Shown here one piece after another: positions 34,484-43,170 of a stretch of 44,466 nucleotides of DNA. How positions within the stretch are numbered: the stretch's first letter is position 1; every line of letters begins with the position of its first letter. Source of the stretch: Alphaproteobacteria bacterium UBA1002 (lineage in GTDB: Bacteria; Pseudomonadota; Alphaproteobacteria; Rickettsiales; UBA998); the NCBI GenBank assembly GCA_002291845.1, contig DBAU01000019.1, positions 1 through 44,466 on the forward strand, in the 5' to 3' direction. Under the pieces are notes generated by a model. It was not told where the DNA came from. It saw only the letters and a program-made list of their open reading frames with translations, and did not search any database. The translations under genes were made by a program, and so were the position numbers.

Positions 34484-37240
34484 ATGCTTGGGGGAATCGC
34501 CCGTAAATTTTTTGGTAACGCCAACGACCGCATCATCCGCGGCTACCAACAGCGCGTTGACGCCATCAATCGTCTAGAAGCGCAGATGGAAAAGCTCTCT
34601 GATGCAGAGCTGGCCGGAAAAACCGAAGAATTCCGTACCCGTCTCCGCAATGATGTCCCGCTCGACAAACTTTTACCGGAAGCTTTTGCCGTCGTGCGCG
34701 AGGCTTCCAAGCGCGTCCTCGGCATGCGTCACTTCGATGTGCAGCTCATTGGTGGGATGGTGCTGCATGAGGGCCGTATCTCTGAGATGAAAACCGGCGA
34801 AGGGAAAACACTGGTCGCCACCCTTCCAGTCTATCTGAACGCACTGGAAGGCAAAGGCGTGCATGTGGTCACGGTGAACGATTACCTGGCGCAGCGGGAC
34901 GCAGCGTGGATGGGTAAACTTTACGGATTCTTGGGCCTTACGGTGGGGACCATTACGCATGGCAAAGACGATTTCGAACGTCAGGAAGCGTATAGCTGCG
35001 ACATCACCTACGGCACCAATAACGAATACGGCTTCGATTACCTGCGCGACAACATGAAGTATGCACGCATGCAAATGGTGCAACGCCCTTTCAATTTTGC
35101 CATTGTGGATGAGGTGGACTCCATCCTGATCGATGAGGCACGCACTCCCTTGATCATTTCCGGACCAACGGAAGATAATTCGGCACTGTATGTGGAAGTG
35201 AACCGTATGCTGCCGCAGATCCTTGCCACACCAGAAACCAGCCTGAGCGCGGATGGCAAGCATCCCTATTACGAGAAAGATGAAAAATCGCGCAGCGTGG
35301 CGCTGACGGAGGAAGGCACCTCACTGGCCGAGACCCTGCTGCGCGAGCGCGGCCTGCTCGCCGAAGATGCGAGCCTGTACGACATTGGCAGCATTAGCCT
35401 GGTGCATCACGTCAATCAGGCGCTCAAAGCCCATGTGCTGTTTACCCGCGATGTGGATTACATCGTGAAAGATAATAAGGTGGTCATCATTGATGAATTT
35501 ACTGGCCGCATGATGGAAGGACGTCGCTACTCCGACGGGCTGCACCAGGCGCTGGAAGCTAAAGAGAAAGTAGCGATCCAAAACGAGAACCAGACGCTGG
35601 CCTCGATCACCTTCCAGAATTACTTCCGACTCTATCCGAAACTGGCGGGCATGACTGGCACGGCGATGACCGAGGCCAACGAGTTCAGCGATATTTACGG
35701 GCTGGAAGTCATCGAGATTCCCACCAATGTCGGCGTGGCGCGGATGGATTACGACGATGAGATTTACCGCACCTCAGCGGAACGTAATGCCGCCGTCATT
35801 GAGCTGATCAAGGAATGCCATGCCCGCCAGCAACCGGTACTGGTCGGCACGGTATCCATTGAGAAATCTGAGCATCTCTCCAGCCTTCTGAAGAAAGCGA
35901 AAGTACCGCACCAGGTTCTCAACGCCCGCCACCACGAGAAAGAGGCCTACATCGTCGGGCAGGCAGGCCGTCCCGGCGCGATCACCATTGCCACCAACAT
36001 GGCGGGCCGCGGCACCGACATCAAGCTCGGCGGCAACGCGGAAATGCGCATCGAGGAAGAGACGCGCAGCGTGAAGGAAGACATCAAACGCGCCGTCATG
36101 GCCGAACAGATCAAAGCCGAGGTCGAGCGTGATAAGCAGGTCGTGCTGGCGGCCGGAGGCCTTTACGTAATTGGCACGGAGCGTCACGAATCCCGCCGCA
36201 TCGACAACCAGCTGCGCGGCCGCTCCGGCCGTCAAGGTGACCCCGGCGCCTCGAAATTCTTCATCTCGCTGGAAGATGATCTGATGCGCATCTTCGGCTC
36301 AGAGCGCATCGACGGCATGCTGCAGAAACTGGGCATGAAAGAAGGCGAAGCCATCATCCATCCCTGGATGAACAAGGCGATGGAACGCGCGCAAGGCAAG
36401 GTGGAAGCGCGTAACTATGACATCCGCAAGAATCTACTGCGCTTTGATGACGTCATGAACGACCAGCGCAAAGTCATCTATGAGCAGCGTATCGAGCTCA
36501 TGGAAGCAGACGACCTCACCGATACCATTGAGCAGATGCGTGAGGACGTCAACGCCATGCTGGTGGAAGCCCATATCCCTCAGAAATCCTACGCCGATCA
36601 GTGGGATGCCGAAGGTCTGGAAAAAGAGCTGTTCCGTGTGTATGGCCTTCATCTTCCGGCACAGGAGTGGGCCAAAGAGGAAGGCATTGCGGATGAGGAA
36701 ATCCTCGCGCGTATTCATCGTGAAACACAATCGCTGTTTGCTGCCAAGGACGCTGAATACACGCCCGACATCATGAAAATGGCGAAGAAGCGCATCTTGC
36801 TGCAAACCCTCGATCAGCTCTGGAAGGACCACCTGCTGTCGCTTGATCATCTCCGCAGTGGTATTAACCTGCGGGCTTATGCACAGCGCGACCCGCTGAA
36901 CGAATATAAGTCAGAAGCCTTCGGACTGTTTGAGCGGATGCTGACCCAACTCCGTGAAGTCACCATCTCGCGATTGGCGCATCTTCAGATTCGCGTCAAT
37001 CTGCCGCCAGAAGCACTGGAAGAGATGCCCACGCCTTCACAGCACATGCGCGAAGGCCGCGATGATCCCGCTAACACCAGTAGCCCCGAGTCCGAACCGG
37101 GCAGCACGGTCATGCGACGTACCGCCAGCGGTCCTGTTAATCCTGCCGATCCCTCTACCTGGGGACGGGTAGGCCGAAATGATCCCTGCCCCTGCGGCTC
37201 AGGGAAAAAATTCAAGCACTGCCACGGGCAACTGAGCTAG
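34484..37240 (+). CDS. secA: Preprotein translocase ATPase SecA
   Basis: A 918-residue motor ATPase of Sec export. Walker A GEGKT is at 105-109 (MKTGEGKTL), the DEAD-like motif is DEVDSILIDEARTPL, and GTAMTEANEF, TNMAGRGTDI and QLRGRSGRQGDPG mark the second nucleotide-binding fold. The C-terminal zinc/SecB-binding motif is complete: C902, C904, C913, H914. AGGA lies 10 nt before the ATG. Length and domains are normal. It is divergent from the parvulin gene, tying two export-related genes together. Confidence 0.99.
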   Translation: MLGGIARKFFGNANDRIIRGYQQRVDAINRLEAQMEKLSDAELAGKTEEFRTRLRNDVPLDKLLPEAFAVVREASKRVLGMRHFDVQLIGGMVLHEGRISEMKTGEGKTLVATLPVYLNALEGKGVHVVTVNDYLAQRDAAWMGKLYGFLGLTVGTITHGKDDFERQEAYSCDITYGTNNEYGFDYLRDNMKYARMQMVQRPFNFAIVDEVDSILIDEARTPLIISGPTEDNSALYVEVNRMLPQILATPETSLSADGKHPYYEKDEKSRSVALTEEGTSLAETLLRERGLLAEDASLYDIGSISLVHHVNQALKAHVLFTRDVDYIVKDNKVVIIDEFTGRMMEGRRYSDGLHQALEAKEKVAIQNENQTLASITFQNYFRLYPKLAGMTGTAMTEANEFSDIYGLEVIEIPTNVGVARMDYDDEIYRTSAERNAAVIELIKECHARQQPVLVGTVSIEKSEHLSSLLKKAKVPHQVLNARHHEKEAYIVGQAGRPGAITIATNMAGRGTDIKLGGNAEMRIEEETRSVKEDIKRAVMAEQIKAEVERDKQVVLAAGGLYVIGTERHESRRIDNQLRGRSGRQGDPGASKFFISLEDDLMRIFGSERIDGMLQKLGMKEGEAIIHPWMNKAMERAQGKVEARNYDIRKNLLRFDDVMNDQRKVIYEQRIELMEADDLTDTIEQMREDVNAMLVEAHIPQKSYADQWDAEGLEKELFRVYGLHLPAQEWAKEEGIADEEILARIHRETQSLFAAKDAEYTPDIMKMAKKRILLQTLDQLWKDHLLSLDHLRSGINLRAYAQRDPLNEYKSEAFGLFERMLTQLREVTISRLAHLQIRVNLPPEALEEMPTPSQHMREGRDDPANTSSPESEPGSTVMRRTASGPVNPADPSTWGRVGRNDPCPCGSGKKFKHCHGQLS

Positions 37241-37256
37241 CAGACACAAATGCCGT

Positions 37257-37291
37257 ATAAAAAAGCGCCGCTCCTGAATACAGGGCGACGC
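37257..37291 (-). terminator. Strong intrinsic terminator on the minus strand
   Basis: Read on the minus strand: a GC-rich stem of about 11 bp (37291-37265) with one bulged base, one G-U pair and a 4-nt loop, followed directly by TTTTTT (37264-37259). It is 217 nt beyond the luxR-type gene stop, so it would end the aspS-luxR transcript, or a separate RNA from 37292-37507. On the plus strand no T-run follows, so it does not serve secA well. Confidence 0.7.
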
Positions 37292-37316
37292 CTTATAATG
37301 TGTATTCGTTTGAAGG

Positions 37317-37378
37317 AGTGTGGGCGGGGGCACACTTCTAACGGGAGAGATGGGGCACCCTGGTGATTTCCCGCCCAC
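37317..37378. other. Mutually exclusive stems; candidate structured RNA
   Basis: GTGGGCGGG (37320-37328) pairs perfectly with CCCGCCCAC (37370-37378), while AGTGTG (37317-37322) pairs with CACACT (37331-37336); the two stems share bases and cannot coexist. On the minus strand the region is followed by the terminator at 37257-37291. No promoter for an independent RNA was recognised, and no known RNA family matches by eye. An 8-bp inverted repeat, AACGTAAT/ATTACGTT, lies nearby at 37386-37393 and 37422-37429. Confidence 0.4.
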
Positions 37379-37507
37379 TGACAAGAACGTAATGGAATGA
37401 AGATTTTTTATCTGCCACGCAATTACGTTACATGATTGATTTACATCAGCCCTATCCCGCGCAATCTGGCACCGATGAGGAGATTCTTTTTTGCTTCTCT
37501 TGCGGCC

Positions 37508-38230
37508 CTATCGCAGGCTGATCAGTCCCCATTGCACCGCTTTTACTACAGCCGCCGTTCGGGTGGTCACATTTAGCTTGCGATAGGCGCGACGCAGCAA
37601 CGAGTCCACTGTATGATCAGAAATGGACAGGATATCGCCGATAACAGAGTTGCTTTTGCCCATGGCCACCCAATGCAATACCTCACGTTCACGGGGAGAT
37701 AGCATGGGCGGAGCGGTTTCATCGCCCTTATCAAGATAGAGATTATAAAGGTGGGCGGCTTTGTGCTGTAGAAGCAGGACATCTTCCGGGGAAAGATCCA
37801 AACGGTTATGTTTAATACCAAAGGATGCATAGCCAATACTGGCCCGCGGCCCAAAGAGCGGAATAGCGATGCCATCCTTGATGCCCGCATCCTCTAAATA
37901 GGTCAGATAGTGCCGCTCCGCTGAGGTAAGTTTCTTGATATCACCCACCTGCTGCCATTGGTATGGCAAGGACCGATGATAGACACGCTCCACCACCGGA
38001 TCGACGGTCAGTAGATTTTTGGTAAAATAAAGCTCAACAAATTCATCGGGAAAATCTGCCACCATCGGCATAGAGGACAGATCATGGCGTGTAAAATCCG
38101 TTTGTAGCTCTAAAAAACAGCCAACATCAAACCCTAATTCCCGCCCAAGGGCGAGGAACGCCTGCATGGTCTCCCCGCGTGTACTCAACGCGCGGGATTG
38201 TTCAAAGAACGATTCCAGAGACTGTGGCAT
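37508..38230 (-). CDS. LuxR-type autoinducer-binding regulator (solo in this window)
   Basis: A 240-residue protein with an N-terminal autoinducer-binding domain and a C-terminal LuxR helix-turn-helix (LSPREREVLHWVAMGKSNSVIGDILSISDHTVDSLLRRAYRKL). In TraR/LuxR numbering, five of six ligand-pocket residues are kept (Y61, D70, P71, W85, G113; here Y68, D77, P78, W92, G120), but W57 is replaced by F64. No luxI-type synthase is present in the window. GAGGAG lies 8 nt before the ATG. It follows aspS by 65 nt on the same strand. It probably senses an acyl-homoserine lactone or similar molecule. Confidence 0.9.
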   Translation of the reverse strand: MPQSLESFFEQSRALSTRGETMQAFLALGRELGFDVGCFLELQTDFTRHDLSSMPMVADFPDEFVELYFTKNLLTVDPVVERVYHRSLPYQWQQVGDIKKLTSAERHYLTYLEDAGIKDGIAIPLFGPRASIGYASFGIKHNRLDLSPEDVLLLQHKAAHLYNLYLDKGDETAPPMLSPREREVLHWVAMGKSNSVIGDILSISDHTVDSLLRRAYRKLNVTTRTAAVVKAVQWGLISLR

Positions 38231-38295
38231 TCCACGTACTCCTCTATCAGATCACACCGCTATTGCGCCACCCGCGTCACGCAAAAGCGTCAGTA

Positions 38296-40143
38296 TCACG
38301 CCGCAGCCGTGGAAGGTGAATCACCCTTCGTGCTCTCTTCCTCCAGCGCCTTCAATGCCTTTGGTGAAAGCTGAATATTCAGTTCACGCAACTGCTTTTC
38401 AGTTGCCGTCGCGGGCGCTCCCATCAGCAGATCCTGCGCTTGCTGGTTCATGGGGAAAGCAATCACCTCGCGGATATTCGGCTCATCGGCAATCAGCATC
38501 ACCATGCGATCCACGCCGGGTGCCAGACCGCCGTGCGGCGGCGCACCCAGTTTGAAGGCGCGTATCATGCCACCGAAACGCTCATCCACTTCGGAGGGGA
38601 GGTAGCCACAAATGCCGAACGCCTCATACATGATTTCCGGACGGTGGTTACGAATCGCGCCGGAGGACAGCTCCACACCGTTGCACACGATATCATACTG
38701 ATACGCGCGCATGGCGAGCAGTTTTTCCGTGTTGCCCTTTGCCGCCTGCAACGCTTCCAGCCCGCCTTGCGGCATAGAGAACGGATTGTGCGAGAACTCA
38801 ATTTTCTTGTCGTCCTTGTTCCATTCAAAGTAGGGAAAATCAACGATCCAACAGAATTTAAATACGTTCGGGTCGATCAGGTTCAGCTGCTTGCCCAGTT
38901 CAATGCGTACCTTGCCTGCAATCTCGGCGGCCTCATCGACAGAGCCAGAGGAGAAGAACACAGAATCGCCATTTTTCAGCCCGGCATTGTTACGCAGCTC
39001 AGCCAGCTTCTCGGGGGCGAGGAATTTGGCAATTGGGCCTTTTGCTTCGCCGCTTTCATCAAATACGATGTACGCGAGGCCTTTTGCCCCTTGCTCCTGA
39101 GCGAAGGCGATCATTTTGTCAAAGAAGCTACGCGGCTGCGCGGCCGTGCCCGGGGCGGGAATGGCGCGGATGATGCCGCCTTTGTCAATGATCCCGTTGA
39201 AAATGCCAAAACCCGAGCCACGCCAGACATCGGTGGCATCACAAATCTCGATGGGGTTGCGCAGATCCGGTTTATCGACGCCGTATTTCAGCATCGCCTC
39301 ATCGTACGGAATACGCACGAACGGCGGCTTGGTGACCTCCTTCGTCGAGAATTCGGTGAACACTTCATAGAGCACCGGCTCAATCGCCGCGAATACATCA
39401 TCCTGGGTCACGAAGCTCATTTCCATATCGAGCTGATAGAATTCTCCAGGCGAGCGGTCGGCACGGGCATCCTCATCGCGGAAGCAGGGTGCGATCTGGA
39501 AATAACGGTCAAAGCCGGCCACCATCAGCAACTGCTTGAATTGCTGCGGTGCTTGCGGGAGCGCATAAAACTTGCCCGGATGCACGCGGGAGGGCACCAG
39601 GTAATCGCGTGCCCCTTCCGGCGAGGAGGCCGTCAAAATCGGCGTCTGGAATTCATTGAAGCCACGTTCGGTCATCTTACGGCGCAGGGCAGCGATGATC
39701 TGCGAGCGCAGAATGATGTTCTTATGCAGGCTCTCGCGGCGCAGATCGAGGAAGCGGTAGCGCAGGCGAATATTCTCATTGAGGTCGCGCTCGGCGTTTA
39801 CTTGCAACGGCAGGGGATCGGCTTCTGACTCCACATGCGCCGCGCTTAGCTTCACCTCGATTTCACCTGTGGGAAGATCCTTATTTATCGTCTCTGGCGT
39901 GCGCTCAATGACCTTGCCTTCCACCGTGATCACGCTTTCCAGACGCACATGGGTCAGTGTGTCGAAAAACGGCTGGTCGTTCTCAATCACCAGCTGGGTA
40001 ATGCCGTAATGATCGCGCAGATCAACGAACAAGAGCTGCCCATGATCTCGTTTGCGATGCACCCAACCGGACAGCTTGACCGTTTGGCCAATGCTGGTTT
40101 TCGACAGTTCACCGCAGGTATGCGTCCGGTACGCGTAGTTCAT
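38296..40143 (-). CDS. aspS: Aspartyl-tRNA synthetase, bacterial type
   Basis: A 615-residue class II synthetase with the N-terminal OB-fold (VKLSGWVHRKRDHGQLLFVDLRDHYGITQLV), motif 2 FRDEDARADRSPGEFYQLDMEMSFV, the bacterial GAD insertion domain in the middle and motif 3 GLAPGVDRMVMLI. It charges tRNA-Asp; in organisms lacking AsnRS it may also mischarge tRNA-Asn, which cannot be decided here. A 20-30-residue C-terminal extension ends KGDSPSTAAA. It is divergent from the small lipoprotein gene, with the starts 46 nt apart. Confidence 0.98.
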   Translation of the reverse strand: MNYAYRTHTCGELSKTSIGQTVKLSGWVHRKRDHGQLLFVDLRDHYGITQLVIENDQPFFDTLTHVRLESVITVEGKVIERTPETINKDLPTGEIEVKLSAAHVESEADPLPLQVNAERDLNENIRLRYRFLDLRRESLHKNIILRSQIIAALRRKMTERGFNEFQTPILTASSPEGARDYLVPSRVHPGKFYALPQAPQQFKQLLMVAGFDRYFQIAPCFRDEDARADRSPGEFYQLDMEMSFVTQDDVFAAIEPVLYEVFTEFSTKEVTKPPFVRIPYDEAMLKYGVDKPDLRNPIEICDATDVWRGSGFGIFNGIIDKGGIIRAIPAPGTAAQPRSFFDKMIAFAQEQGAKGLAYIVFDESGEAKGPIAKFLAPEKLAELRNNAGLKNGDSVFFSSGSVDEAAEIAGKVRIELGKQLNLIDPNVFKFCWIVDFPYFEWNKDDKKIEFSHNPFSMPQGGLEALQAAKGNTEKLLAMRAYQYDIVCNGVELSSGAIRNHRPEIMYEAFGICGYLPSEVDERFGGMIRAFKLGAPPHGGLAPGVDRMVMLIADEPNIREVIAFPMNQQAQDLLMGAPATATEKQLRELNIQLSPKALKALEEESTKGDSPSTAAA

Positions 40144-40174
40144 GATAAAAAATCCTTATCGAATACAAGGGCTG

Positions 40175-40183
40175 TGGTATAAT
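40175..40183 (+). promoter_or_regulatory. Extended -10 promoter at a likely leaderless start
   Basis: TG-G-TATAAT (-10 hexamer 40178-40183) is a perfect extended -10; the -35 region is poor. The ATG of the next gene begins at 40190, seven bases after the hexamer, which is where transcription should start. The message is therefore predicted to be leaderless or nearly so. Confidence 0.6.
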
Positions 40184-40189
40184 CCAAGC

Positions 40190-40423
40190 ATGCGAAAAAG
40201 CCAAGGATTTCAGCGAGCCATCCTCTACACACTCGCCGTTTTTGTATTAATAGGATGCAGTGCAAAAGGTCGGGCATGGGATGTGGGAGGGGCGGGAGAT
40301 GGACAAGCACCCATCGCAGGGACGGAGCATGTCAGCCCGATTCCCAAAGCGCGGGGTGATTATGATTCACCCGAAGCGCGGGACATGGTGATTCGCCACA
40401 AAATCAGCCTGCCTCCCCTTTAG
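40190..40423 (+). CDS. Small putative lipoprotein
   Basis: A 77-residue protein from the ATG at 40190: a basic start (MRKSQGFQR), a hydrophobic stretch and a lipobox LIGC with the lipidated cysteine at residue 23, followed by a Gly/Pro-rich, probably unstructured 54-residue tail ending RHKISLPPL. It has no ribosome-binding site; a perfect extended -10 lies immediately upstream. No family is recognised. Its stop overlaps the stop of the convergent membrane-protein gene. Confidence 0.6.
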   Translation: MRKSQGFQRAILYTLAVFVLIGCSAKGRAWDVGGAGDGQAPIAGTEHVSPIPKARGDYDSPEARDMVIRHKISLPPL

Positions 40424-40650
40424 TTGTTGAAATCGTACTCTTCATCGTTTCCATTGCGGAAAAGATCACGCGACTCGGTGAAGTCGTCCATTCGCTTGCG
40501 TGCAGCACGATTCTCTTCGGCGGTATCTGAGAAAAACGACAGTACCGACCACAACACCGCGGTAATGCCACCCGCCACAATTGGGGATTTGCTGAACGCC
40601 CATCCGCCGATAAATACGAGAACGTAAATAAATAATCGATCAAGATCCAT
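40420..40650 (-). CDS. Small two-helix membrane protein
   Basis: A 76-residue protein from the ATG at 40650 (GGGAGAGG just upstream; a longer frame to 40683 lacks support). Two membrane segments, about residues 5-19 and 24-40, are followed by a charged cytoplasmic tail (DTAEENRAARKRMDDFTESRDLFRNGNDEEYDFNN). No family is recognised; size and layout resemble small envelope proteins of unknown role. It is convergent with the lipoprotein gene. Confidence 0.6.
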   Translation of the reverse strand: MDLDRLFIYVLVFIGGWAFSKSPIVAGGITAVLWSVLSFFSDTAEENRAARKRMDDFTESRDLFRNGNDEEYDFNN

Positions 40651-40848
40651 CGCCCTCTCCCACAACGTAAATGAGGGTACCAAGCGGTGGGGCTATCCGT
40701 CCAGTGGACTGTTAGCGCATGAAAGGCCTAACATCATGTTACGACCAATCGAGACCGAACGGCGACACTGCTTGCCCACTATGCGTATCCAAGGCCTTCT
40801 AGTGGATTGAGCCTTGATTCAGTCCCATAAACATGGTTGCAACAAAAC

Positions 40849-42009
40849 ATGGAACGATTGATTTCTACCACCGATGAACTGCGTGTTTTTTGTGCACGCC
40901 TCCATGACGTACCCTACATTACGTTGGATACAGAATTCGTGCGGGAGCGCACCTATTACCCACAACTCTGCCTGATTCAGCTGGCCGGGCCGCAGACAGA
41001 AGATGCGGCAGCGATTGATCCGCTGGCGCCTGGGCTAGATCTATCTCCGATTTTTACCCTGATGCAAGCGCCTCATATTGTGAAAGTGCTGCATGCTGGC
41101 AAACAGGATATTGAGATTTTAGTGCGCTTGTGCGGCACTATCCCCGCTCCGTTATTTGATACGCAGGTCGCCGCCATGGTGTGCGGCTATGGCGAGCAAG
41201 TGGGTTATGAAAGTATTGTTCGCCAGCTGGTCGGAACATCCATTGACAAAACTCAGCAATTTACGGACTGGGCCCAACGTCCACTGACCCCGGCACAGCT
41301 AAAATATGCAGTGGCCGATGTGGTACATCTGCGCGATGTGTACCTCACATTGGCGGCAGAGCTTCTGCAAGGCAACCGCCAGCAATGGATGGATGAGGAG
41401 ATGGCCAAAATGATGGATCTCTCCTCTTATATCGTCGATCCGGATGAGGTCTGGCAACGCATGAAAAAGCGGCATGGCTCGCCCCATTACCTTGCCCGCA
41501 TAAGGGCACTGGCGGCCTGGCGTGAGCGCGAAGCACAGCTTCGCGATATACCGCGTGGACGGCTGATTAAAGACGATACATTGCAAGAGCTGGCCATGAC
41601 GGCACCAAAAAATATGGCCGCATTAGTGCGTGCCCGCGGCCTTGGCAATCACCTCTCAATGGAACAGAAAGAGACAATTCTGGCCGTGATAGCTGAGGCT
41701 TCTGCCCTGCCCCGCGAAGCCTGCCCTGCCAGCGAACCTCACCGTGCCGTCAATAACGCGCAGGATCTGCAGAAAGAACTGCTCAAAGTGCTATTAAAAT
41801 ATGTCTGCGAGCGTCAGAAGATCTCGCCACGACTGGTCGCAGATGGTGATATGCTTACCGCCATTGTGGAAGGCCAGCGCGATCTGCCTGTGTTTGAGGG
41901 GTGGCGCTACGATCTATTTGGAAAGTCCGTGCTGGATATGTTGAATGGGAAACTGGCGCTGGGTATCGACCCACAAACAAAGTCTGTGGTGGCGCTTCAC
42001 GAATCCTGA
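40849..42009 (+). CDS. rnd: Ribonuclease D
   Basis: A 386-residue 3'-5' exoribonuclease from the ATG at 40849; an in-frame TTG four codons earlier is possible. The DEDDy catalytic residues are in place: D27 and E29 (TLDTEF), D87 (HAGKQDIEIL) and the Y-x3-D motif (LKYAVADVVHL). An HRDC domain follows at about 210-290 (ALAAWREREAQLRDIPRGRLIKDD). It trims 3' ends of tRNA precursors and other small RNAs. Its TGA directly abuts the TAA of the convergent DUF2336 gene with no base between them. Confidence 0.96.
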   Translation: MERLISTTDELRVFCARLHDVPYITLDTEFVRERTYYPQLCLIQLAGPQTEDAAAIDPLAPGLDLSPIFTLMQAPHIVKVLHAGKQDIEILVRLCGTIPAPLFDTQVAAMVCGYGEQVGYESIVRQLVGTSIDKTQQFTDWAQRPLTPAQLKYAVADVVHLRDVYLTLAAELLQGNRQQWMDEEMAKMMDLSSYIVDPDEVWQRMKKRHGSPHYLARIRALAAWREREAQLRDIPRGRLIKDDTLQELAMTAPKNMAALVRARGLGNHLSMEQKETILAVIAEASALPREACPASEPHRAVNNAQDLQKELLKVLLKYVCERQKISPRLVADGDMLTAIVEGQRDLPVFEGWRYDLFGKSVLDMLNGKLALGIDPQTKSVVALHES

Positions 42010-43170
42010 TTACGCGTTGATGGGCTGACGCTGACGAATAATCGCCAGGATATATGAGAGGTTCTCCACATGCTCTTCTTCGGCCGTCTCAATCATACGG
42101 CGCACAACGAAATTTGAGAAATGGTGAGTGCCCGGACGGGCGCCCTCTGCCAGAACAGCACGCACAGAATCGAGCAACAGGCGAACGGCTTTATACATGG
42201 TGGAAGGTAGCTGAGATTTGTTGTAAAGGGCGCGGAAGCCCAAACGGCCTTTATCCATCACCAGAAGATGTGCGTTCTCCACGGGAATATTCGCCAGTCG
42301 CGCCAGCGAGACTTCAAAAAACTCCAAATTACCCTGACACAGCGCATTGATGATGAGTGATGAGGTAAGGCGCCCGCTTTCATAGAGCTGTTCTACCAGC
42401 CGCACAGTTTGACTGCGGTCTGGCTGCACCCCAAGAAGCTCCAGCGTGGTGCTCTCTTCTGCCTGCCGGGCGCGTGCTTCGAGCTGCTCCACATCGACGA
42501 TTTTGCAGCGATCTTTCAGCTGTCGCAGCAATTCGTCGGAGACATGATGCGTCAACCGCTCCACCGCCGCCACCGGCAGCGAACCACGGGCGATCATGCG
42601 TGTGACGATGCCTTCGTTGGTTTTCGCCTGTTCCGCGATTTCAAAAAATGAATTGTCAGAGATCGACGCCGTGCTGTTATCCAGCACCTCATTAATGACG
42701 TCGGGCAGATGCGTATTAATCAAACTGCCTGAAACACGCTCTGAGAGATGCGAACGCCGCGCGATCGCCAGATACCGCCATAGCTCCTCGGTGTTCTGTA
42801 TAATGTCTAGCAAATCGGCATCTTGAAGCACGCTGGACATGGTAAGCATGGGCGTGGCCACGGCCTCAAGATCCTGCGCTAGGCTCACCGCAATATCGCG
42901 AGGAATGTGCGGATTATCTTGCAGCCCTTCAGCCATGGCGCGGCGCACGCGCAGGGTAGAATCCTGCACCAGCAGCCGGAAAATCTGCTCGGCGATTTGC
43001 ATCTCATGATCATTCAGATGCTCCGGCCCGTAATTCCGGCTCACCTTACCGAGCACTTCGATTTTTGTGTCAAGTGTGGGATGTTCAAGCAGGCGGCGAA
43101 CATCTTCCTGCGTTAAACGCACCGACTCATCCGGCACAGCAGAAAAATCAATGGAGGGTTCGAAGCTCAT
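42010..43170 (-). CDS. DUF2336 protein, second of a tandem pair
   Basis: A 386-residue, almost entirely helical protein of the alphaproteobacterial DUF2336 family, resembling HEAT-repeat arrays (DTKIEVLGKVSRNYGPEHLNDHEMQIAEQIFRLLVQDSTLRVRRAMAEGLQDNPHIPRDIAVSLAQD). It shares the same block order with the gene upstream, so the two are paralogues. Function is unknown; the repeat-like architecture suggests protein binding. It starts within the last 23 nt of the upstream gene, implying coupled translation. It has no signal peptide. Confidence 0.85.
   Translation of the reverse strand: MSFEPSIDFSAVPDESVRLTQEDVRRLLEHPTLDTKIEVLGKVSRNYGPEHLNDHEMQIAEQIFRLLVQDSTLRVRRAMAEGLQDNPHIPRDIAVSLAQDLEAVATPMLTMSSVLQDADLLDIIQNTEELWRYLAIARRSHLSERVSGSLINTHLPDVINEVLDNSTASISDNSFFEIAEQAKTNEGIVTRMIARGSLPVAAVERLTHHVSDELLRQLKDRCKIVDVEQLEARARQAEESTTLELLGVQPDRSQTVRLVEQLYESGRLTSSLIINALCQGNLEFFEVSLARLANIPVENAHLLVMDKGRLGFRALYNKSQLPSTMYKAVRLLLDSVRAVLAEGARPGTHHFSNFVVRRMIETAEEEHVENLSYILAIIRQRQPINA

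Noticed and set aside
37294..37299. TATAAT on the plus strand after secA as promoter of a small RNA
   Set aside because: No -35 element at suitable spacing, and the hexamer is adjacent to the stem of the minus-strand terminator.
38440..39828. 462-codon open frame antisense to aspS
   Set aside because: Same explanation: complete AspRS motifs on the minus strand; the antisense product is composition-biased and unrecognisable.
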